Assembly: GCF_000422765.1 (NCBI RefSeq)
Contig: NZ_AUGR01000009.1
Location: 124,001-188,000, forward strand
From: Neptunomonas japonica DSM 18939
GTDB taxonomy: Bacteria > Pseudomonadota > Gammaproteobacteria > Pseudomonadales > Balneatricaceae
Reading direction: 5' to 3'
DNA: 64,000 bases
Shown piece after piece: positions 56,966 through 64,000 of the stretch. Position numbers and translations under genes: made by a program. The stretch's first letter is position 1, and every line of letters begins with the position of its first letter. A model generated the notes under the pieces. The model searched no databases. It was not told the DNA's origin and saw only the letters and a program-made list of their open reading frames with translations.

Positions 56966-57868
56966 ATGAACTGGAACGCTGTTAATTTTGATTGGAACCA
57001 CACTCGTGCATTCTTGGTGACGGCAGAAGAAGGCACTTTATCTGCTGCAGCAAAGGCTTTAGGTTTAACACAACCTACATTGAGCCGCCAAGTGTCGGCA
57101 CTTGAGTCTGATCTGGGTATCACGTTATTTGAGCGGGTTGGACAGCGGCTCGTTTTAACTGATAGCGGAATGGAGCTATTAGAACATGCACGCTTAATGG
57201 CCGATGCAGCCCTGCAGTTTTCACTAGCAGCCACAGGGCAATCTCAACAGATTGAAGGTTCTGTCATTGTTTCTGCCGGAGAGTTGGATGCAGCATTTCG
57301 ATTACCAAAGATTATCGCAAAATTACGCCGAGAAGAACCGGGTATTAATATAGAAGTGATTGTGACGAATGCCGCGAGTGATCTAAAACGGCGAGAGGCA
57401 GACATTGCTATTCGCAATTTTCGCCCGACGCAAAATGATTTAATCGCTAAAAAGCTCGGTGAAGAAGTTGGTTGGCTCTATGGGACAAAGGATTATTTAG
57501 AACAGTTACCACAATTTACGGATTTTTCTGAGCTCAAAGATATCCAGATTATTGGTTTTGATCGAAGTAACTTGGTGTCGAACGTGCTCAATCAGCAGGG
57601 TTGGCAACTCTCTAAACATAATTTCAAGCTCATCACTTCATTCCAGTTATTACAACTTGAGCTTTGCAAAGAAGGAATGGGGCTTATTTTTTTCCCCGAG
57701 CACTTGGGGGATAATGACCCAAGTTTAATTCGTGCATTTGAACACATGGGACCTGTAATACGACTACCCGTTTGGTTAGTATGCCATCAGGAGTTAAGAA
57801 CCAGTCTTAGGGTTCGCCGAGTTTTTGATTTTATAGCTAATGAGTTTAGTCAGTTTTTAGATCAATGA
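56966..57868 (+). CDS. LysR-family regulator
   Basis: A 300-residue LysR protein from the ATG at 56966; an in-frame ATG at 56954 adds four residues and neither has a clear Shine-Dalgarno sequence. HTH: FLVTAEEGTLSAAAKALGLTQPTLSRQVSALESDLGITLFERVGQRLVLT. The effector domain contains GSVIVSAGELDAAFRLPKII and READIAIRNFRPTQNDLIAKKL. Divergent from the SDR/VOC pair, its probable targets. Confidence 0.92.
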   Translation: MNWNAVNFDWNHTRAFLVTAEEGTLSAAAKALGLTQPTLSRQVSALESDLGITLFERVGQRLVLTDSGMELLEHARLMADAALQFSLAATGQSQQIEGSVIVSAGELDAAFRLPKIIAKLRREEPGINIEVIVTNAASDLKRREADIAIRNFRPTQNDLIAKKLGEEVGWLYGTKDYLEQLPQFTDFSELKDIQIIGFDRSNLVSNVLNQQGWQLSKHNFKLITSFQLLQLELCKEGMGLIFFPEHLGDNDPSLIRAFEHMGPVIRLPVWLVCHQELRTSLRVRRVFDFIANEFSQFLDQ

Positions 57869-58033
57869 GTGAGTTAGTTAACCTGCTAAAACCCTGCTTC
57901 TGCCATACGTACCTTCGTATTAAGGCTTAATAAAGCATTCTTAGAAGTAATGCTCATCCAAGAACGCCTTTTGACAGTATAGCTAATACATAATATGGCA
58001 AGCACGGCACGGTATATACTTGCTTTTCCTTAG

Positions 58034-58453
58034 CTAAATATTTCTCGCACAAACTGCTCTGATTCGTTCTGCTGGCACACGTAGCTGCGTGATTAAATAC
58101 ACTTTAAATGATTCTTCATACGGTTGTACGTCTATGGCTTTTTGCATGCAGTGTAGCCATGCTTCACTTTCTGCTTCACCTACGGGTAGATGTTTATGTG
58201 ATGCAGGAATGCTCATGCCGCCAAAGTGTTGTGAGTAGAGCCTTGGACCACCGAGCCAACCTGATAAAAAGTAAGCCAGTTTTGTTCTTGATTCAGTTAA
58301 GTCGCTTGGGTGCATATCCCGAATTTTCTTAGATTCTGCGAATTCACTCATATTATCGTAAAAGTCATCAACCAACTGGGTTAGCCCTGGAAGCTCCCCT
58401 GCCGCTTTATAAGAGTTATCATTTACTCCGTATTCATTATTGCTTGTATTCAT
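58034..58453 (-). CDS. Truncated haemoglobin, group II
   Basis: A 139-residue trHbO-type globin. Visible: GLTQLVDDFYDNMSEF (B helix and B10 Tyr), FLSGWLGGPRLYSQHFGGMSIPASHKHLPVG with the group II motif and the proximal-side His region, and EAWLHCMQKAI. Binds O2 or NO and is linked to oxidative and nitrosative stress tolerance. It stands alone between LysR and nrdJb on the minus strand. Confidence 0.93.
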   Translation of the reverse strand: MNTSNNEYGVNDNSYKAAGELPGLTQLVDDFYDNMSEFAESKKIRDMHPSDLTESRTKLAYFLSGWLGGPRLYSQHFGGMSIPASHKHLPVGEAESEAWLHCMQKAIDVQPYEESFKVYLITQLRVPAERIRAVCARNI

Positions 58454-58567
58454 AAATATTACCGTGGCTTGTTCAATATCTGAGTTAACTTCTGCCAGTG
58501 CATAATATCCACCAGCAGAACTCAGTGCTACTGATTAGCTAAAAAGCTATACAAAAATATGGAGTGT

Positions 58568-59344
58568 TTAAGAGCACTTACTGTCACCACAACTTAGGCA
58601 GGTATAACAACCATCCATTAATATAGCGGCTTTTGTGTGGCACTTATTACATAGCTTAGCGTTAGCAGGGAAACCACCGTTATCATCATTCACTGCGCTA
58701 TTATTAACAGGACTATTACTAACGAGTTCTTTCTGTGTGGCGCTCCTTCGGTCAAACTCAGCACGCTTCTCATCAAGAATTTTTTGCTGGTGCGGGTTTA
58801 TTGATTGATCTTTAATTAAGCCGATCATTTTTAGGTGATTCTCTATCGATTCGCCTATCTCAGCGACTAATGAGGGCATAAACTTACCGCCTTTTTTGAA
58901 GTAACCACCTTTGGGGTCGAATACCGCTTTTAGCTCTTCAACCATAAAGGTGACATCGCCGCCTTTACGAAATACAGCTGAAATGACTCGTGTAAGCGCC
59001 ACCACCCACATGAAGTGATCCATGTTCTTGGAGTTGATAAATATTTCGTACGGATGACGTTGTTCGTGCGGAGTATCTTGATTGAGTACGATATCGTTTA
59101 TGGTGATGTACAGCGCATGCTCCGACATCGGGGTTTTTATCTTATAGGTTGAGCCCATAAGAAAGTCGGGGCGGCTTAGGTTCTCATGTACTGTTTCTAG
59201 GCACGGCTCAGCCTTCTTCTCTGGATTATGTTCTACTGCCTTTATAGCAGCCTGTGCTTCCGCGGTATCTTGTGTGGTAATGACTTTATAACTAACGATA
59301 GCTTGGTCAATTTTAATGACCGTTTTCTGTTCTATTGATGGCAT
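58568..59344 (-). CDS. nrdJb: NrdJb, small partner of split class II ribonucleotide reductase
   Basis: A 258-residue protein corresponding to the C-terminal part of B12-dependent ribonucleotide reductase, encoded separately as in Pseudomonas aeruginosa. It contains GSTYKIKTPMSEHALYITIND and MDHFMWVVALTRVISAVFRKGGDVTFMVEEL, and ends with two CxxC-type pairs (LCNKCHTKAAIL, CYTCLSCGDSKC) that carry redox cysteines or zinc. It follows nrdJa by 122 bp. In P. aeruginosa NrdJb is required for NrdJ activity in vivo. Confidence 0.93.
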   Translation of the reverse strand: MPSIEQKTVIKIDQAIVSYKVITTQDTAEAQAAIKAVEHNPEKKAEPCLETVHENLSRPDFLMGSTYKIKTPMSEHALYITINDIVLNQDTPHEQRHPYEIFINSKNMDHFMWVVALTRVISAVFRKGGDVTFMVEELKAVFDPKGGYFKKGGKFMPSLVAEIGESIENHLKMIGLIKDQSINPHQQKILDEKRAEFDRRSATQKELVSNSPVNNSAVNDDNGGFPANAKLCNKCHTKAAILMDGCYTCLSCGDSKCS

Positions 59345-59466
59345 TTAACTATCCTCTAGGCTGATTACTTTTGGAAATTTTTTTGTAAGGTAGTCGCTGA
59401 TTTTTATTTGCATGCGTATAGTTTCTACATTAGATTAGCTATTTAAGTATTTGATATAATAGGTAT

Positions 59467-61644
59467 TTAAAATTTACCGTAGTAGCCTTCTTTTAGTGCA
59501 TCAAATAGATTGGCCGCTGTGTGCAGCTCCCCATCGTATTCAACCTCATCATTACCTTTTAATTCTACGGTGCTGCCATCAGCCAGCGTAAACTCATATA
59601 GGGTATTTTCTAGGTCTTGTTCTTTTACTAATACACCTTGAAAAGCTTCAGGGTTAAAACGAAAAGTAGTGCAACCTTTTAGCCCTTGCTCATACGCATG
59701 AAGATAAATATCTTTGAACTCATCATAAGGGTATTCGGTGGGCACATTGGCAGTTTTAGATATGGAGGAGTCTATCCATTTTTGAGCGGCCGCTTGTATA
59801 TCGACATGTTGCTTTGGATGAATATCATCAGCACAGATGAAATAGTCAGGAAGTTGCTGCTCTGTGTTATCACTGTAAGGCATGGCCTCTACATTAATCA
59901 GATGGCGATACGCTAGAAGCTCATAAGAGAACACATCTACTTTCTCTTTAGATTTTTTCCCTTGGCGAATAATATTTCGTGAGTAGTGATGCGCAAAGCT
60001 CGGCTCAATCCCATTACTGGCGTTGTTACCTATTGAGAGTGCAATGGTTCCTGTTGGTGCGATTGAGCTATGGTGGGTAAACCGGCAGCCATGCTCTGCT
60101 AATTGCTTAACTAGCTCAGGTTCACATTTAGCTATCTTTTGCATATAGCGGCTATAACGGGCGTGAAGCACTCTACCGGCAACTGAATCCCCTGCTTTAT
60201 AACCATCATCTAGCATCTCGGGGCGTTTGCGTAGCATCTCGCCCGTGACTTCGAACTGCTCTTCCATGATGGGCGCTGCGCCCTTCTCTTTTGCCAAATC
60301 AAGGCCTGCTCGCCAGCCAGTAATGGCTAATTCTTTGGTCACTTGTTCGGTAAAGGTAACGGATGCTGCATCACCGTACTTCATTTTAAGCATAGTAATA
60401 GTAGAACCGAGCCCCAGATAGCCCATACCATGGCGGCGCTTATGATTAATTTCATGACGCTGCTCTGCTAACGGTAGCCCGTTGATCTCTACAACGTTAT
60501 CCAGCATACGGGTAAAAATGATAACCGTGCTTTTAAAACTATCCCAATCAAAGCGAGCCTGGCTAGTAAATGGATCTAGTACGAATTTGGTAAGATTGAT
60601 AGAACCTAGCAAACAACTACCGTAAGGCGGTAGTGGCTGTTCTCCGCAGGGGTTAGTCGCACGGATATTTTCACAGAACCAATTGTTATTTTGTTCATTA
60701 ACCTTGTCGATTAAAATAAAGCCGGGTTCGGCAAAGTCGTATGTGGAACTCATAATGGCGTTCCATAGGTGTGTTGCTCTTACTGTTTTATTAATTTTAC
60801 AGGCCACCAGCCCTTCGCTATTAGTGATATAACCTTGTTGAATCGGCCACTCTCGCCACAAAATCTTCTGTGTATCATCAAGGCTGATGTTGTCTCGTTG
60901 TTGTTCTTTTTCAGTCATTGGAAACGCCAGCGGCCAGTCATTATCTGCATTGACGGCATGCATAAACTGGTCGGTAATAAGTAATGACAGGTTGAACTGC
61001 CGTAAGCGCGCATCTTCGCGTTTGGCTTTAATAAATTCCAGCACATCAGGATGGCCCACATCAAAAGTTGCCATCTGGGCACCGCGCCGACCACCCGCTG
61101 AGGATACGGTAAAACACATACGATCAAATATATCCATAAAGGACAAAGGCCCAGAGGTATAAGCCCCAGCACCTGAGACAAAGGCATCTTTAGGTCGCAA
61201 GGTAGAGAACTCATAACCAATGCCACAACCTGCTTTTAAAGTGAGCCCTGCTTCATGGTTCTTACCTAGGATGTCATCCATAGAATCGTAGATCGTACCG
61301 GAGACGGTGCAGTTTATTGTTGAAGTAGCAGGCTTGTGCTGTTGCGCTCCAGCGTTGGAAATAACCCGGCCTGCGGGAACAGCGCCATGGCGTAATGCCC
61401 ATAAGAATTGCTTATACCAATGTGATTGGCTTTTCTCATCACTCTCTACAGCTGCCAGAGCTTGAGCAACACGAATAAAGGAATCATCAATGCAGTTGTC
61501 AAGCATTACGCCTTGCTTCGATTTTAAACAATACTTGGTATCCCAAATATCAAGAGATGTATCTTGCAGGGTGATTTCTGTTGCCGCTAGCTCTGAGGTA
61601 TTTAATGGGTTCTCGAGTACGGTGTTTTCTAACGATGCTGCCAT
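59467..61644 (-). CDS. nrdJa: NrdJa, adenosylcobalamin-dependent (class II) ribonucleotide reductase
   Basis: Oxygen-independent reduction of ribonucleotides to deoxyribonucleotides using B12 (EC 1.17.4.1). The ATG at 61644 is chosen because GAGG lies 8 nt upstream; the frame extends to 61671. About 725 residues. Catalytic features: STINCTVSGTIYDSMDDI, AGCGIGYEFSTLRP, SSAGGRRGAQMATFDVGHPDV, NPCGEQPLPPYGSCLLGSINL with the active-site Cys, and HHSSIAPTGTIALSIGNNASNGIEPSF. Two NrdR boxes lie upstream. Works with NrdJb encoded next. Confidence 0.96.
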   Translation of the reverse strand: MAASLENTVLENPLNTSELAATEITLQDTSLDIWDTKYCLKSKQGVMLDNCIDDSFIRVAQALAAVESDEKSQSHWYKQFLWALRHGAVPAGRVISNAGAQQHKPATSTINCTVSGTIYDSMDDILGKNHEAGLTLKAGCGIGYEFSTLRPKDAFVSGAGAYTSGPLSFMDIFDRMCFTVSSAGGRRGAQMATFDVGHPDVLEFIKAKREDARLRQFNLSLLITDQFMHAVNADNDWPLAFPMTEKEQQRDNISLDDTQKILWREWPIQQGYITNSEGLVACKINKTVRATHLWNAIMSSTYDFAEPGFILIDKVNEQNNNWFCENIRATNPCGEQPLPPYGSCLLGSINLTKFVLDPFTSQARFDWDSFKSTVIIFTRMLDNVVEINGLPLAEQRHEINHKRRHGMGYLGLGSTITMLKMKYGDAASVTFTEQVTKELAITGWRAGLDLAKEKGAAPIMEEQFEVTGEMLRKRPEMLDDGYKAGDSVAGRVLHARYSRYMQKIAKCEPELVKQLAEHGCRFTHHSSIAPTGTIALSIGNNASNGIEPSFAHHYSRNIIRQGKKSKEKVDVFSYELLAYRHLINVEAMPYSDNTEQQLPDYFICADDIHPKQHVDIQAAAQKWIDSSISKTANVPTEYPYDEFKDIYLHAYEQGLKGCTTFRFNPEAFQGVLVKEQDLENTLYEFTLADGSTVELKGNDEVEYDGELHTAANLFDALKEGYYGKF

Positions 61645-61707
61645 GCGTTTTTCCTCTGATATAAAAAGCACCTATATAGACAAGAATAGATGATAGATGC
61701 ATACAAA

Positions 61708-61754
61708 TAACTATATGTTGATATTAATATTATTAAAAACACTATATGTAGTAT
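61708..61754. promoter_or_regulatory. Pair of NrdR boxes upstream of nrdJa
   Basis: ACACTATATGTAGTAT (61739-61754) matches the 16-bp NrdR consensus acaCwAtATaTwGtgt at 14 positions. A second box (61708-61723) keeps the core CTATATGTTG. The two starts are 31 bp apart, the three-helical-turn spacing typical of NrdR tandem sites. They lie 64-110 bp before the nrdJa ATG. Confidence 0.85.
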
Positions 61755-61964
61755 TTGATTTGTATCAAGAAGAAAAAACAATCCACCTAGTAAATAATGA
61801 TTTCAACAATATATCGGTGAAATCATTCGTGTTTCTGTGGGTGAATGAAGTAAATGAAAATCATGTTTGTATACTTTCATCTATACAAAGTGAATGAATA
61901 GGGTTTCGTCTGGCGTTTGTGCGGTTATGATAAGCAGATCATTCGTCTTTAAAGATTTATTACT

Positions 61965-63602
61965 ATGCGACTGTTGCAACGCTTCCGTCAGCTCCGCCAT
62001 CAAAAACCACTCGGGACACGCTTGCTTGCGGCTATCTTGCTGTATAGCTCTGCTATTACGTTAATTGCTACCGGTACACAGCTATGGCTAGACTACCGTT
62101 ACGAATTATCTGCCATTGATGAGCGTTTATTGCAGATCGAAGCCAGCTCTAGAAATAGCCTTGCAAACAGTTTGTGGGAAATTAGCCCTGCACAGATCCA
62201 AGTACAACTTGATGGATTGTTGCAACTTCCCGATGTGCGCTATTTAGAGATTAACTCATCGTTTAATGATTTTTATGTGGCGGGAAGTAAGCCAACTACC
62301 GGGGCTATTGTCGAGCGCCACTATGAACTTGAGCATCATGATGCAGACAGAGGGTCTATCTCCGTTGGTGAGCTTACTCTGATTCTTAGCCTTGAAGAGG
62401 TTTATCGACGCTTAGCAGATAAAGTACTCGTTATATTGGCATCACAGGGAATCAAGACGTTTCTTGTCTCCATTTTTATCCTTACCTTATTTCACCAGCT
62501 CATAACTCAGCATTTAGGTAGTATGGCAGCTTATGCACGTCGTCTTAAGCTAGACCACCTAGGCACTCCGCTTGACCTTAAACGCAACAGTAAGCATCAG
62601 GATGATGAGTTAAGCCAAGTTGTTGATGCAATGAACAGCATGCGCCGCTCTATGCTGCACGATATGAGTAAGCGAGAAGATGCAGAGCGCTCATTGGCTA
62701 AGCTCAATACAGAGCTGGAACAACGTGTTGTTGATCGCACCAAAGAGCTAGAAGAGCGAAACCAAGAATTACACGATACATTAGAAACATTACGATCAAC
62801 GCAGCAGCAACTGGTTGAGTCTGAGAAGCTAGCAGCACTGGGTGGTTTAGTTGCCGGTGTTGCTCATGAGATTAACACGCCCATTGGCATTGGCTTTACC
62901 GCAGCCTCGTTCCTCGCCGATCAAGCCAACTTATACCAACAACATTCACCCAATGATCCCTTAGCCAACACTGCCGTAGAGAGTAGCCGTTTAATCTGCC
63001 AAAACTTAGAGCGTGCAGCGCAGTTGATTAATGCATTTAAGCTGGTATCTGTAGACCAATCAAGTGAGCAGTGCCGGCGCTTTGATTTGATCCAGTATCT
63101 TGATGAGGTGCTTTTATCGCTCAACCCACGTCTTAAGCAGTGCAAACCTGACGTTGTTATTACTGGTCCTAAGCATCTCATGATTGATAGCTACCCCGGC
63201 TGTTACTATCAGGTGCTCACTAACATGATTCTGAATTCGTTGATTCATGGCTTTGAGGATCGCCTAGGTGGCGTTATTACGATTGATGTTAAAGCAGATG
63301 AAGATAACCTGATTATTGATTATCGTGATAACGGCGTGGGTATTCCTAAAGACTGGCAATACAAGGTATTTGAACCATTCATGACCACAAAGCGTAATGA
63401 AGGCTGTAGTGGCTTAGGGATGCATATCGCTTTTAATTTGGTAAGTCAGTTACTGCAAGGGCATATTTACTGTTTAGCCGACACATCAGGTGCTCACTTT
63501 CGCTTGGAGCTGCCTATGGCGTTAGTGCAAAAGCCCGTTTCTGATACATCGGTTACTCTAGCTGGGCCTGTGATAGCGGCTGCACTTCCCGAAAATACTT
63601 AG
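61965..63602 (+). CDS. Membrane sensor histidine kinase beside a TAXI receptor
   Basis: A 545-residue kinase. TM1 about 21-43, a periplasmic sensor of about 110 residues (ERLLQIEASSRNSLANSLWE), TM2 about 158-180, a HAMP-like stretch, a coiled coil (LAKLNTELEQRVVDRTKELEERNQEL), then the catalytic core: H-box GVAHEINTPIGIG, N-box NMILNSLIHGF, G1 YRDNGVGIP, F-box FEPFMTTKR, G2 GLGMHIAF. All kinase boxes are intact, unlike the receiver-linked domain at 25120. No cognate regulator is adjacent in the window. Its last 50 bp overlap the 3' end of the opposing TAXI gene. Confidence 0.93.
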   Translation: MRLLQRFRQLRHQKPLGTRLLAAILLYSSAITLIATGTQLWLDYRYELSAIDERLLQIEASSRNSLANSLWEISPAQIQVQLDGLLQLPDVRYLEINSSFNDFYVAGSKPTTGAIVERHYELEHHDADRGSISVGELTLILSLEEVYRRLADKVLVILASQGIKTFLVSIFILTLFHQLITQHLGSMAAYARRLKLDHLGTPLDLKRNSKHQDDELSQVVDAMNSMRRSMLHDMSKREDAERSLAKLNTELEQRVVDRTKELEERNQELHDTLETLRSTQQQLVESEKLAALGGLVAGVAHEINTPIGIGFTAASFLADQANLYQQHSPNDPLANTAVESSRLICQNLERAAQLINAFKLVSVDQSSEQCRRFDLIQYLDEVLLSLNPRLKQCKPDVVITGPKHLMIDSYPGCYYQVLTNMILNSLIHGFEDRLGGVITIDVKADEDNLIIDYRDNGVGIPKDWQYKVFEPFMTTKRNEGCSGLGMHIAFNLVSQLLQGHIYCLADTSGAHFRLELPMALVQKPVSDTSVTLAGPVIAAALPENT

Positions 63603-64000
63603 CAGCACCTGGGTGAAGTGGTAGAGGCATCGCCGAAGGTGCCATCATTTGCTCTGGATTGAGCAGACGAAAAGCAGGATGGAGCTTTTTAAAATTTTCA
63701 AACTGCTCAAACAGTGATTTAACTACGGCATAGGCAACATCGTCCGGAAGGTCAGCACGAGCAAATAAGCTGGCGTTGACTCCCACTGTTAACACATCAG
63801 GAACATCTTCTGAATAAATATTCCCTGAAACACTCATTTCTCTATAGTGCGGATTTTGTCGTATAAGTGTGTTTCTGTCTTGTTTTGATAAACCAATTAA
63901 TTGGCTTTGACAGTCTCTTAGTGCTTCTTTGATCGTGCCACTAGGATGGCCCACTACGTAGAGAGTTGCATCAATGCGGTTGTCACACAGTGCAGTTGCT
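63553..64000 (-). CDS. TAXI-family solute-binding protein, C-terminal part (runs off right edge)
   Basis: The visible 149 codons are open to the window edge; the frame reads ATALCDNRIDATLYVVGHPSG upstream of an internal GTG at 63954, so no start is in view. It parallels the TAXI receptor at 34947 (CDNKIDVMIYSVGHPSGAIKEA; AYVVKS-like VAYAVVKSLFEQFENFKKLHPAF versus VYLVVKSVFDNFTRFKKLHPAF). The tail after LHPGAAKYFREV is longer and differs. It overlaps the histidine kinase tail-to-tail by 50 bp. TAXI receptors next to two-component kinases can feed ligand signals (inference). Confidence 0.9.
   Translation of the reverse strand, partial: ATALCDNRIDATLYVVGHPSGTIKEALRDCQSQLIGLSKQDRNTLIRQNPHYREMSVSGNIYSEDVPDVLTVGVNASLFARADLPDDVAYAVVKSLFEQFENFKKLHPAFRLLNPEQMMAPSAMPLPLHPGAAKYFREVQPLSQAQLE

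Noticed and set aside
61697-61897. 66-codon plus-strand frame in the nrdJa promoter region
   Set aside because: Overlaps the NrdR boxes and has no ribosome-binding site; AT-rich chance frame.
61672-61964. Cobalamin riboswitch upstream of the B12-dependent reductase
   Set aside because: No B12-box-like conserved stretch was found; NrdR boxes explain the region better.

Overview
The window looks like a stretch of chromosome from a marine gammaproteobacterium of the Oceanospirillales type. The support is moderate GC with AT-rich intergenic DNA, a complete ectABCD ectoine/hydroxyectoine operon with divergent ectR, TAXI-type TRAP transporters, a 180-kDa NAD-glutamate dehydrogenase, a split class II (B12) ribonucleotide reductase NrdJa/NrdJb, and a gammaproteobacterial dif site. 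No rRNA, tRNA, CRISPR array or intact insertion sequence was seen.

Layout, left half. Positions 1-856 hold the 5' end of a TPR-like gene, a GATAAT array resembling a Fur site, and an 81-bp dihydroorotase gene fragment. Positions 856-7659 are a MexEF-OprN-like RND efflux operon with a divergent TetR regulator and two palindromic operators. Positions 7713-10404 are a zinc-starvation module: a COG0523 GTPase under a good Zur box plus a dihydroorotase paralogue. A UvrD/HelD-like helicase, RNase R and a periplasmic metallo-beta-lactamase-fold protein follow. Positions 16.9-20.6 kb form a plastic zone: a 32-residue membrane peptide, a frameshifted hsdM remnant, a NYN-domain protein with an odd C-terminus, the chromosome dimer resolution site dif (19079-19106, reading on the minus strand) and a tyrosine recombinase. 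The dif site marks the replication terminus. To its right about 33 of 42 genes lie on the minus strand, as expected if that strand is leading there.

Middle. Positions 21.0-26.2 kb hold a candidate uncharacterised signalling module: a family-3 solute-binding protein divergent from a 1051-residue AraC/winged-helix/TPR fusion, followed by a receiver protein with a degenerate histidine-kinase-like ATPase domain. Positions 26.9-35.9 kb form a likely operon (TAXI solute-binding protein, fused TRAP permease, universal stress protein, NAD-glutamate dehydrogenase), suggesting uptake and oxidation of glutamate or a related acid. A membrane-protein gene broken at a G7 tract lies at 36.3-36.7 kb.

Right half. 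Glutathione-dependent formaldehyde oxidation (frmA, fghA, LysR) sits beside ectABCD/ectR. Small regulator-enzyme pairs follow: LysR/quinone oxidoreductase, a truncated LysE exporter, a GST, a U32 peptidase-family protein, a CREST-family membrane protein with a fluoroacetate-dehalogenase-like hydrolase, YdhR plus a membrane protein with LysR, BluB, and VOC/SDR with LysR. A truncated haemoglobin, then nrdJa-nrdJb preceded by two NrdR boxes 31 bp apart, and finally a sensor histidine kinase overlapping tail-to-tail with a second TAXI binding protein that runs off the right edge.
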